Source: Bacteroidales bacterium
GTDB lineage: Bacteria; Bacteroidota; Bacteroidia; Bacteroidales; UBA4417
Direction of reading: 5' to 3'
Assembly (NCBI GenBank): GCA_016707785.1
Contig: JADJGZ010000018.1
Coordinates: forward strand, 1 to 64,000
Length of the DNA stretch: 64,000 bases
Program-made: the position numbers and the translations under genes
Notes under the pieces: model-generated
Database searches by the model: none
Seen by the model: only the letters and a program-made list of their open reading frames with translations
Told to the model about the DNA's origin: nothing
In this document: one piece after another, positions 17,299 to 25,875 of the stretch
Position numbering within the stretch: the stretch's first letter is position 1
Layout: every line of letters begins with the position of its first letter

Positions 17299-18639
17299 TT
17301 AAAAATGATAACTAACCATTAATAACAGGGCTTGATGAGAGGCATCATTAAAACTGTATTTGGTATACTCCCTGGGTGGATCAAACCTCAGCTCAAACGC
17401 ATAATTTTTATAGTCTGCACCTATTCCAACAATATATGAGATATGATACTTAACCAGGTCTTTAGCCACTTCCATTTCTAATTCAGATTCAGTCTGACCT
17501 AATAATGAAGTTTTGATAAGTTTATTTTTTGATGTAAGAATATAGGAGTTTGATATACCTAATGTGAAATAGTACAAAACGGGAGATTTATTTGTACAAA
17601 TTTTAATATTATTGGTGAGCATTAATGAAACCGGGGAAAAAACCAGGTTTTCTGTTATATCAACCGGTGCCTGGAAATAAGTACGGGTCGACCTGGACTG
17701 ATACCAGTCAAGGCTAAGCAGATTTTGGAATTTGACATGACCATTAAATTTCGTCGGGATAATTTCGTAAAACCCTGAAATTCTTAAAGGAACATCAAAA
17801 CCAAATTCATACGCTTCCTTATAAGTGTTCGCTTTTAAATAATTGAACTTTCCGATTCCAGTGCCAAAAGAAATGCCGAAATAAGTTTCTGAAATCTTTG
17901 ACCCTGGACGGCTATTTTTAAGAGAAGGATCAAAGTAATAGTTATAATTATCAACCAACTGGACAATTTCCTTTTGTTTATAGGCTAACCTTCCAATTTC
18001 TCTTTGAATTTCCGGCCAATCCGACATGAGATAACTTAATTGACCTTTGTACTTAGCCAGATGAATTGAAGAAGGTACTCCACCGGGCACATAATCCTGA
18101 TTATGATTGTTACTTACATTTTTTAAACTATCTACTTTATTGCTGTTTCTTTCATCATATTCATATCCATCATAAAAATAAGTATAGTCAATCAATGGAA
18201 TGATGGTATCATTGGTTTTAGAAACAAAGAACAGTTGTCGTCCGCCCCCTCGTAAATATGAATAGAGATTCATTCGCCCACCACTCATGAGTTTGAGAAA
18301 TACTCTTTCTACTCTCAAATCGGGTTCAGGAACCTGGCGAAGTGATGATAACTCAACAGGAGAATAGTCTACGGGTACTATTGAACTAAAATAATAACCA
18401 TTTTCATGATCATAGAAGCAAAAAATATCTTTAGTATCCAATATTCGTGGAGAGTTGCCATCAGTCGGAATAAAGTTGATTTCAGTACTTCTATTGATTC
18501 CATATAAATCTGAAATCCGTCCCCAAATTGTATCTCCTTTCATGGTCACAAGATATCCTTTTGCAGGATTGTCAACCTGGGACACAGCGATTAGTGCGAA
18601 AGATATCATTAATAATGCAAGGAAAGTGAGTCTTTTCAT
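17299..18639 (-). CDS. Larger secreted protein with C-terminal barrel-like domain, third of three
   Basis: A 446-residue protein with signal peptide (MKRLTFLALLMISFALIAVS). The N-terminal part (about 20-210) has the form GYLVTMKGDTIWGRISD, seen at the start of many Bacteroidota proteins of unknown function. The C-terminal part (about 240-446) is related to the two downstream proteins: GISFGTGIGKFNYLK, YYFTLGISNSYILTS, YAFELRFDPPREYTKY, end LLMVSYHF. This suggests that the two smaller genes arose by duplication of its C-terminal domain, or the reverse. A two-part surface or periplasm-facing protein is inferred. First gene of a probable three-gene transcript. Confidence 0.65.
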   Translation of the reverse strand: MKRLTFLALLMISFALIAVSQVDNPAKGYLVTMKGDTIWGRISDLYGINRSTEINFIPTDGNSPRILDTKDIFCFYDHENGYYFSSIVPVDYSPVELSSLRQVPEPDLRVERVFLKLMSGGRMNLYSYLRGGGRQLFFVSKTNDTIIPLIDYTYFYDGYEYDERNSNKVDSLKNVSNNHNQDYVPGGVPSSIHLAKYKGQLSYLMSDWPEIQREIGRLAYKQKEIVQLVDNYNYYFDPSLKNSRPGSKISETYFGISFGTGIGKFNYLKANTYKEAYEFGFDVPLRISGFYEIIPTKFNGHVKFQNLLSLDWYQSRSTRTYFQAPVDITENLVFSPVSLMLTNNIKICTNKSPVLYYFTLGISNSYILTSKNKLIKTSLLGQTESELEMEVAKDLVKYHISYIVGIGADYKNYAFELRFDPPREYTKYSFNDASHQALLLMVSYHF

Positions 18640-18667
18640 ATGACATTTGTTATAAGTACATGAAATA

Positions 18668-18732
18668 TATTTAGAAACTGTCTAAAATCATTAAAATGCA
18701 GTACAAAAAGAATTCAGAATTCAGGAGTCAGA
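18668..18732. repeat. TTTAGAAACTGTCTA dispersed repeat, copy 2
   Basis: Second copy of the repeat seen at 9048-9112 (TTTAGAAACTGTCTAAAATC ... CAGAATTCAGGAGTCAG), 30 bases upstream of the start of the 17299-18639 gene. It occupies the promoter region of that gene. Confidence 0.7.
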
Positions 18733-18744
18733 ATAGCCGGCATA

Positions 18745-18790
18745 ACTCATTCATGGCAGCTTTGTTTTCGCAAACCTGCCATGACTGAGT
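18745..18790. repeat. Inverted repeat, possible hairpin
   Basis: ACTCATTCATGGCAG at 18745-18759 pairs with CTGCCATGACTGAGT at 18776-18790 with one mismatch, leaving a 16-base loop. It lies between the terminator of the susD gene and the barrel-gene promoter region. It has no T-run, so it is not a standard terminator. Confidence 0.55.
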
Positions 18791-18835
18791 ATAAATACAA
18801 AGATGAAAAAAAAATGAAGCCTGAAAAGTAAAAAG

Positions 18836-18863
18836 CAAAAAAAAACCGGCCAATCGGCCGGTT
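18836..18863 (-). terminator. Rho-independent terminator after susD
   Basis: On the minus strand, 20 bases after the susD stop, AACCGGCC-GATT-GGCCGGTT forms an eight-pair stem followed by a run of T. It would end the SusC/SusD transcript. Confidence 0.85.
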
Positions 18864-18882
18864 TTCTTATTGCAATAGCATA

Positions 18883-20469
18883 CTAGTTTACATCCCACCA
18901 GATTTTAGTAGTATAGGTATCCTTTGAGGAAACAGCGCTATAATTATCAGCGTTCAATTGTTTTTCACCACTTGGGTAAACAAAACGAACAGGAGGTAAT
19001 TTTTGAGAGCTGGAAGCATCCTGAAGGAAATTAAGAGCTGGTTTATCCAACCTGCGGAGTTCTGCCCAATTCTGAACCATTTGCAGAATACCAAAATGGA
19101 TCCATTTCTGGGTAGCAATGAGGTTTACTTTATCAGAATTTCCATCCCAGTTAATCGCTGAAGAAGCCAGGTAAGCAGTTACTTCTGCCTGGTCGAGAGC
19201 TACTTCAGGATCTTTTGAGAAATTAAAGAAATTACGCATTCCATTCAAAGCAAAATAGAAATCGATGGATTGTTTAACCCCATTTTCATAAGATGATTTT
19301 GCATCTCCTGAAACCCAGCCTTTCTGGAAAGCTTCGGCTTTAATGAAACTGATTTCAGCTGCTGTGAATAAAGTTCCTGGTAAAGTATTGTTACGGCTGA
19401 AAGTAGCTGAGTCATAACGGGCTACTTTATTATCAGCAATAAAAGTTTCCTGTGTTGCTGCATTAGCAGTTGGATCAACTCCAAGATATTCGCCTAATGA
19501 AGGTTCGAAATAAACCCTGAGACGTGGGTCAGTATTGGCTTTCATCATGTTTACCATGAATGAAGGAGCATAATTCTGGGTTCCCCAGGTTTCAAGTCCA
19601 TCTTTTATACCATCACCATGCTGATTCTGACAAGCAAACAAATCTGGTCCCTTGGCATCAATAAGAATATTCTGGGAGTTATCTTCTACAACAGGATATT
19701 GTGAAGGGTTACCAAGAATAGAAGCCATTTCTGATTGTGTACGTGATGCATTAACATCAGAAATACGAGCCAGGAAGCGAAGCCTCAAGGAGTTAACATA
19801 CCTTCTCCAGGCCAGAACATCACCATCATTCAGGTAATCTTTCTGGGTAAATGAACCGGCAAAAGCAGGTTTTATGGAAATGGTAGCCAGTTCGTCGGCA
19901 ATGCTCTTCAGGTCATCCAGCATAGCTGCATAAATATCAGATGCATTATCGTATTTTGCAAGTGATGCACCCAGGTCACCACCATTCACTTTCAGTTTTC
20001 CGGCTTCTGACCATGGAATATCACCCCACATGGTGACAACCTGTTCGGTTTGATCATAGAAGAAAACCTTTGCTGCAAGGTAAAAGATCCGTTTATCTGT
20101 TTTATCATCTTCTGATAAACCGTTATACAGGTCTTCCAATTCGCGGAAGTTACGCACTACACCATAATAATTGGTCCAACGGTCTTCCATAGCAGCTGAT
20201 GAGGGCAGGTATTGGTCATTACCATTTACCCATCCAAAAACCTGGGTATAATGACCCATGGTTGAGTTTTCTACTACGAAATATCTCCAATACCAGGGCA
20301 TGGTATAGAGGTTAGCTGACTGAAGGACACCTGAGAAGAAATTTTCGACTGTCGCCGTCGATGTTTTGGACGGATCTTCATAGAGTTCCTCTAGCTTCGA
20401 CTGGGAACAACTATTGAAAACCACAACCATCGAAGCAAACAATATTGTAGTTATAATTAGTTTTTTCAT
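18883..20469 (-). CDS. SusD/RagB-family nutrient-binding lipoprotein
   Basis: About 528 residues of the SusD-like family (SusD-like_2 style). A lipoprotein signal has the acceptor C21 (VVFNSCSQ). Family features include NGNDQYLPSSAAMEDRWTNY near residues 70-95 and RRYVNSLRLRFLARI in the TPR-like middle. The C-terminal segment has TQKWIHFGILQMVQNWAELR. It sits on the outer leaflet as the lid of the SusC barrel and captures glycans. The frame is open to 20505, but MKKLIITTILFAS at 20469 gives the normal leader. It begins 40 bases after susC and forms one transcript with it. Confidence 0.93.
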   Translation of the reverse strand: MKKLIITTILFASMVVVFNSCSQSKLEELYEDPSKTSTATVENFFSGVLQSANLYTMPWYWRYFVVENSTMGHYTQVFGWVNGNDQYLPSSAAMEDRWTNYYGVVRNFRELEDLYNGLSEDDKTDKRIFYLAAKVFFYDQTEQVVTMWGDIPWSEAGKLKVNGGDLGASLAKYDNASDIYAAMLDDLKSIADELATISIKPAFAGSFTQKDYLNDGDVLAWRRYVNSLRLRFLARISDVNASRTQSEMASILGNPSQYPVVEDNSQNILIDAKGPDLFACQNQHGDGIKDGLETWGTQNYAPSFMVNMMKANTDPRLRVYFEPSLGEYLGVDPTANAATQETFIADNKVARYDSATFSRNNTLPGTLFTAAEISFIKAEAFQKGWVSGDAKSSYENGVKQSIDFYFALNGMRNFFNFSKDPEVALDQAEVTAYLASSAINWDGNSDKVNLIATQKWIHFGILQMVQNWAELRRLDKPALNFLQDASSSQKLPPVRFVYPSGEKQLNADNYSAVSSKDTYTTKIWWDVN

Positions 20470-20508
20470 ATGAATGCTTTTTTTTCGTTTACAATGATTT
20501 TTCAATAA

Positions 20509-23500
20509 TTAGAAGCTAGCCCTAACTGAGAAACCGAGGCTCCTGATAGCTGCACTGGATCCTGAATCAACAGCCTGGTTGGTCCAACGTGAACCAATAG
20601 CAACTTCGGGGTCAGCATTTGGGAAAGTCTTATAGAGATAGAATAAGTTACGTCCTATAAGAGATACGGTCAGGCTCTGGAATCCGATTTTTGATGCAAA
20701 ATCTTTTGGAAGATTGTATCCGATAGCAGCTTCCCTGAACTTGATATAACTGTTCTCATAAACTGACTTATCGTAACGGGTGTTAGGTGCCCAACTTCCG
20801 TTTAATCCCCATGTGAAGGTAGTGAGATAATAGCTGGCAGCATCGATGATCACGTCATTGGCTGAGCCGTCAGATTTAACACCATCAAGGATAACTCCAT
20901 CATGGAAAACTCTTTCACCATTAGGACCCTGTTCGCCGGAAGCTTGGGTATATTTTCCGGTTTCACCATCCACATAATAAGCAACACCACCATTGTCGGC
21001 ATCACGATATTCCATTGTATTCTCGAACATACCGGCACCTGTCATGTAATGGTTTCCAAGTGAAATCATATCACCACCAAAACGGAAGTCGATAAGGAAA
21101 TCAACATAAAAATTCTTTACAGTTACAGTATTTCCAAAACCTCCGGTTACTTTTGGAGTAAAGTTTCCAACTTTCTTCATTTCAGTGAAATCAACTTTAT
21201 AGTAACCAGCATCATCAATCACTGGTTTACCGGTAGCTTCATCAACATAAGGAATATAAGTGATAAAATCACCCATAGCTTCACCTACCCTTGAAACGAG
21301 ACGCATAGCATCAGCATCATAAGAAGCATGGGTAAGCACTTCCTGACCGTCATTTAAGCTCACTACTTCGTTCCTGTTCATGGCAAAGTTGGCCTTGATG
21401 TCCCAACGAACATCAGGAGTCATAACCGGTGTGCCATAACCAAAGAATTCAAATCCGTAATTTTTCAGCGTTCCAATATTGGCTAACATGTTGTTAAATC
21501 CGGTTGAAATTGGAATCGGAGCGTCAAGGATCTGGTCGATGATACGGCCATTATAATAAGTAAGGTCAACACCTAAACGGTTTTTGAAGAATTTGGTTTC
21601 AACACCGATTTCAAATTCCCTCTTTTCTTCAGGTTTGATATTTTCATTACCGTATCCTGCAGGCAGGTTATTGTAAATGATGCTATTGATAGCTGATTGA
21701 TTATAGGCGATGGATGCTTTATACCTCTGAGGAGGAACACCCACAGCACCATAAGAAACGCGCAGTTTACCATAATCCATCATGTCAGGCATTTTGAAAG
21801 CTTCTGAGAAAATGAAGCCCATATTCACTGAAGGATAGAAAGTACTGTTCTTGGCAGGAGGAAGAGTTGAGAATCTTTCCTGGCGTGCAGTTACTTCTAA
21901 ATTGAGGTAGCTTTTAAAGTTCATACCCACTGTACCAAGGATAGCAGAAGATGCTTGTTCCCATCTCCATGAGCTGCCCCAGATAGTTCCTACAGAAGCA
22001 TTGCTGTGGAACCAGTCTTCAACACTTAAACCACCTGAGGTACCTGAACCCTGATAATAACCGGCATCATAATTGCCGGTGATACCAACATTAGCTACCA
22101 ATCCAAAATTGTCAGTCAATTTCTTGTCATACATAAGGAGAACGTCACCATACAGTGATTTGTATGTTTGATTACCCTGTGAATAACTTCCTGAGTTTCC
22201 TAAGAATAAAGGAACCTGGTTACGGTTCTTTGACTGTTCGAAGATAGCAGTGAAATCTGTACCGGCTTTCCCACGGAGTTTTAAACCAGGAGCAAGTTCT
22301 AAGGTATGTGTAATACTACCAATGATACGATCGTTGAATTCATCGTATGAATCCTCTTTAGCTCTCCAGATGAATTCCATGAGGTCATATGCACGCATGT
22401 TGTATTTCAGGTTTTCATCAGGAGTAAAACTTGGATTAACACCTGTAACATATTTATAATCCTTACTGGTTTTGTATTTGTCATAATACCAGTCCATATC
22501 ATCAAAACGGCTGAAGAAACCACCATAGTTATTGGTAATACGGTTGATCTGTTCCGGACGGTTATGAGTGAACTGATTAACATAATTCACGATAATAGTG
22601 GTAGTATTCTTACTATTAGCTTTAAGAGAAGCATTTACACTGAATGAATTTTTGTGATGCTTTCCACCAATCTGAACGGGGGTATAATCAGAACGTGTAT
22701 AAGAAACACGAACATTTGACTTTTCAGTAGAGTTTGTAACGGCAACATTATAAATACCATTACTACCAGCCTGGAATAAATTCTTGTAGTTGTCTTCGTT
22801 GGCAACATAAGGATGTACCTGGCTATCCCATCCAATAACATCGCGGCCGTCGAATTTAGGTCCGAATTGTGCATAAGACCTGTATATTGGCCTAACCATG
22901 GATGTACCATTCACAGTTTCAGTTAACCAACCGTCTTCATCAGCACCAAAACTAACCATGTTTGTACCACGGTCGTAACCTGGTCCATAAGAGTTCTGGA
23001 ATTTTGGAAGTGTAGTGGCTTGTTCAACAGTGTAGGTGATGTTGGCTTCAACACCAAGACCTTTTTTCACGCCTTTTCCACTCTTGGTGGTAATAACAAC
23101 AACGCCGTTAGCACCGGAAGAACCATACATGGCACTTGCAGAAGCACCTTTCAAAATTGTAAGGCTTTCAATGTCTTCAGGATTGATGTCAATTAAACCG
23201 TTTCCACGGATGCGCTGATCTCCCCAATATCCATCATTGTTGCTTTCACCAACACGGATAGGAATACCATCAACAACTACGATAGGAATAGATGTACCTC
23301 CGATTGAATTAAGACCACGAATATTGATATTCACAGCACTGGTAGCACCACCAGGTGCGCTGGATACCCTAACACCAGCTGCTTTACCATACAAAGCAGA
23401 ACCAAAGTTTGTGGATCCTGTATTGGTAAGTTCCTTGGCATTTACCTGGGCTACAGCATAGCCCAGAGCTCTTTTCTCACGGGAAATACCTAATGCGGTA

Positions 23501-23820
23501 ACAACAACTTCTTCCAGAAGCTCTGCAGAAGGTGCAAGGGCAACATCAATGGTTGTTGATGTACCAATGGCAGCTTCCTTGCTCTCATAACCAATAAAGG
23601 AAAATACCAAGGTTTGACCATTGGCACCTACCTTAATAGAATAGGAACCATTCATGTCAGTAACTGTACCCGTGGTTGTACCTTTCACCACAACATTTAC
23701 ACCGGGTAAAGTAGAGCCATCCTTGGCATCAGTAACTTTACCGGTGATGGTCTTTTGGGCAAATACAATCTGCCATGAGCAGAAAAGTATCAGCGCCATC
23801 AAGAGTGTCACTTTTTTCAT
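20509..23820 (-). CDS. SusC/RagA-family TonB-linked outer-membrane transporter
   Basis: About 1103 residues. Signal peptide to QK at about 24, carboxypeptidase-regulatory-like domain (ITGKVTDAKDGSTLPGVNVV), TonB-box region and plug (VDGIPIRV, INPEDIESLTILKGASASAM, YGSSGANGVVVITTKSG), then a 22-strand barrel ending in F. Imports oligosaccharides held by the partner SusD, powered by TonB. The frame is open to a GTG at 23826; ATG 23820 directly before KKVTLLMALILF is preferred. No anti-sigma or hybrid two-component regulator is next to it. The divergent ROK regulator at 24449 is the likely controller. Confidence 0.95.
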   Translation of the reverse strand: MKKVTLLMALILFCSWQIVFAQKTITGKVTDAKDGSTLPGVNVVVKGTTTGTVTDMNGSYSIKVGANGQTLVFSFIGYESKEAAIGTSTTIDVALAPSAELLEEVVVTALGISREKRALGYAVAQVNAKELTNTGSTNFGSALYGKAAGVRVSSAPGGATSAVNINIRGLNSIGGTSIPIVVVDGIPIRVGESNNDGYWGDQRIRGNGLIDINPEDIESLTILKGASASAMYGSSGANGVVVITTKSGKGVKKGLGVEANITYTVEQATTLPKFQNSYGPGYDRGTNMVSFGADEDGWLTETVNGTSMVRPIYRSYAQFGPKFDGRDVIGWDSQVHPYVANEDNYKNLFQAGSNGIYNVAVTNSTEKSNVRVSYTRSDYTPVQIGGKHHKNSFSVNASLKANSKNTTTIIVNYVNQFTHNRPEQINRITNNYGGFFSRFDDMDWYYDKYKTSKDYKYVTGVNPSFTPDENLKYNMRAYDLMEFIWRAKEDSYDEFNDRIIGSITHTLELAPGLKLRGKAGTDFTAIFEQSKNRNQVPLFLGNSGSYSQGNQTYKSLYGDVLLMYDKKLTDNFGLVANVGITGNYDAGYYQGSGTSGGLSVEDWFHSNASVGTIWGSSWRWEQASSAILGTVGMNFKSYLNLEVTARQERFSTLPPAKNSTFYPSVNMGFIFSEAFKMPDMMDYGKLRVSYGAVGVPPQRYKASIAYNQSAINSIIYNNLPAGYGNENIKPEEKREFEIGVETKFFKNRLGVDLTYYNGRIIDQILDAPIPISTGFNNMLANIGTLKNYGFEFFGYGTPVMTPDVRWDIKANFAMNRNEVVSLNDGQEVLTHASYDADAMRLVSRVGEAMGDFITYIPYVDEATGKPVIDDAGYYKVDFTEMKKVGNFTPKVTGGFGNTVTVKNFYVDFLIDFRFGGDMISLGNHYMTGAGMFENTMEYRDADNGGVAYYVDGETGKYTQASGEQGPNGERVFHDGVILDGVKSDGSANDVIIDAASYYLTTFTWGLNGSWAPNTRYDKSVYENSYIKFREAAIGYNLPKDFASKIGFQSLTVSLIGRNLFYLYKTFPNADPEVAIGSRWTNQAVDSGSSAAIRSLGFSVRASF

Positions 23821-24448
23821 AAGCACTTACGTTTAATGTTTGACTTGAGGTTTGTTTTTGTTGAAACTATGATTCTAAATAAAACTTTTTCCTTTGAAGC
23901 TGCTAAAATATAAAATTATTTAGGAACTTTTAACAGTCTCTTAATTTTATTTTGTGATTATGCACCTTTCATTGTAAGTTATAATACTATCTATTTGATA
24001 ATTAGTTATTTGAAACAACTACTCTCAAACTAAATTTATGAACACCCCAGGAATTCAGCTTTTAAATCATCTTTTACTGATAATATTTCAATGTATACCT
24101 TAAATATAACCAATAATATTTTCACCACCAAAAATATTCGGCATCTCACTTAGTAAGAATATATTAAACACTGATTTCAGACAATAAAATAAATTTCTGG
24201 TGTGAATTTCTACTCTATTGATCAAACCATCCTTCATAAACTTTTCAAGCTGTAATGCCTGATATTCATATATCTAACAGCCATGCCAGTGTTTATCACG
24301 AATATATTCTAATCTTCATAATTATTTTAACTATGTAGTGGTTGATTATTAATTTTTTTGTAAATTTACTCCCGCTTACTAAGAACAAAGCAAAGAATTC
24401 ACCCATTTGATCATTTGATTTTATTAATCATATCTAAGTGCAAATATT
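23821..24448. other. AT-rich divergent intergenic region between susC and ROK regulator
   Basis: 628 bases, strongly AT-rich, without a credible gene on either strand. It must hold the promoters of susC (minus) and of the ROK gene (plus). Only a one-mismatch -7 box for susC (TATTTTAG on the minus strand, near 23905) is seen. Its length and AT bias suit a regulatory region bound by the ROK protein, but no clear operator palindrome was identified by eye. Confidence 0.5.
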
Positions 24449-25675
24449 ATGACAGCAAGGCTGCTCTTCGGTCCTTCGTCAACGGATACAAAGGCCAATT
24501 TCACTAAAAAGAATGCACTCAAACTCCTGATTCTTGAAGAGTTATATCGTCATGGATGTAGGTCGATTCCTGAACTCAGCAAGATCATCCGCATGAGTAC
24601 CCCTACCATCACAAGGGCGATTGATGAATTAATTGCTGATTCATTACTCATCGAAGAAGGCATCGGATCATCAAGTGGAGGAAGAAGGCCAAACCTATAC
24701 GGAATCAACCCCTCTTCCCGCTATGTCCTCGGTATCGACATCTGCAGATACTCAGTAAGGTATGGTCTTTTTAACTTTCATAACGAACCCGCCGCAGAAA
24801 TCAGGGTTCTTAATGAAGGCCTTGAGACCACTAAAGATATTATAGGTGCAATTAAAACTGCCGTCGACCAGTATATCAGGGATGCCAATATCGATGAATC
24901 CAAGTTAATGGGCATAGGAATCGCCCTTCCGGGTCTGATTGACATCCATACCGGGATCAGTTATAGTTACCTCCATGAGGACAAACCTCTTGCCAGTTTG
25001 TTTGAGGACCGTTTCCACCACCCTGTATTCGTTGAACACGACACCAAAGCGATGGCCCTGGGGGAACTGGCATTCGGACTAGCGATGGGTAAACAAAATG
25101 TCCTCTGTCTGAATATTGGTTCAGGGATTGGTCTGGGGATGATCCTGAATGGGAAACTCTATCATGGAAACTCAGGCTTCTCCGGCGAATTCGGACATAT
25201 CCAGGTTGATCCCGATGGCACTCTCTGCTATTGTGGGAAAATCGGTTGCCTCGAAACTCTTGCTTCAGGTACAACAATGATCCGCAACGCAAAGAAAGAA
25301 ATTGAAGCTGGTGCAACTTCATTAATCAGTTCACTGGTGAATAATGATCTGGAGAAAATCAGCAGTGAAATCATCCTTTTGGCTGCTCAACGAGGTGATC
25401 AGTTTGCGATCAGCCTGCTGTCAAATATCGGAGAGCACCTGGGCAGAGGCATCGCTGTATTGATCCATCTCTTCAATCCCGAACTTATTATTATAGGTGG
25501 GGAATTGACGAAAGCTGAAAACTACCTGATTGACCCGATCCAGCAGAACCTGAATAAATATACGATTTCAAAGATCAGACGCGACGCTCAGATCATAACC
25601 TCAAGCCTTGGAAATAATGCCGGCTTATTAGGAACTGTAGCTCTTGTGATGAACAAGGTCTTCGTTAAGGAATAA
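24449..25675 (+). CDS. ROK-family transcriptional regulator (NagC/XylR type)
   Basis: A 408-residue protein. An N-terminal winged helix (about 20-75; ILEELYRHGCRSIPELSKII then STPTITRAIDELI) precedes the ROK sugar-kinase-like fold. ATP-site glycine motifs are LGIDIC and LNIGSGIGLGM. The conserved Asp is in VEHDTKAMALGE. The zinc site is complete (GH followed nine residues later by CYCGKIGCLE). ROK repressors of this type respond to sugars or sugar phosphates such as GlcNAc-6-P. Position, divergent from susC and directly upstream of NagB, transporter, salvage and hexosaminidase genes, points to control of the whole HexNAc cluster. The effector is inferred, not shown. Confidence 0.9.
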   Translation: MTARLLFGPSSTDTKANFTKKNALKLLILEELYRHGCRSIPELSKIIRMSTPTITRAIDELIADSLLIEEGIGSSSGGRRPNLYGINPSSRYVLGIDICRYSVRYGLFNFHNEPAAEIRVLNEGLETTKDIIGAIKTAVDQYIRDANIDESKLMGIGIALPGLIDIHTGISYSYLHEDKPLASLFEDRFHHPVFVEHDTKAMALGELAFGLAMGKQNVLCLNIGSGIGLGMILNGKLYHGNSGFSGEFGHIQVDPDGTLCYCGKIGCLETLASGTTMIRNAKKEIEAGATSLISSLVNNDLEKISSEIILLAAQRGDQFAISLLSNIGEHLGRGIAVLIHLFNPELIIIGGELTKAENYLIDPIQQNLNKYTISKIRRDAQIITSSLGNNAGLLGTVALVMNKVFVKE

Positions 25676-25705
25676 GCACTACCCGACCTGCCAGAAACTG
25701 TCTTT

Positions 25706-25872
25706 ATGCTTAAAAAAGCCAACTTTACGGCCATCATGGCCTTTCTAAGTATACTTTTTGCTAAAGCGCAGCCTATAGCTTTACTGAAATCGGGATTCCC
25801 GGCATTGCCATCCCTGGCAGAAATCAACTTACTTTCATTCCATTAGATGATGTTTATCAAAACATTCACTGA
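25706..25872 (+). pseudogene. Short secreted-protein remnant with frame change
   Basis: ATG 25706 opens a signal-peptide-like stretch (MLKKANFTAIMAFLSILFAK, then AQP). Its frame ends at 25846. From 25783 another frame reads convincingly as TEIGIPGIAIPGRNQLTFIP then LDDVYQNIH, with a stop at 25870-25872. Together they look like the two ends of a small exported protein joined by an indel. No family recognised. It fills the gap between the ROK and nagB genes. Confidence 0.3.
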
Positions 25873-25875
25873 ATC

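Noticed and set aside
18745..18790. Insertion-sequence terminal inverted repeats
   Set aside because: The two arms enclose only 16 bases and no transposase is present; a hairpin is the simpler reading.
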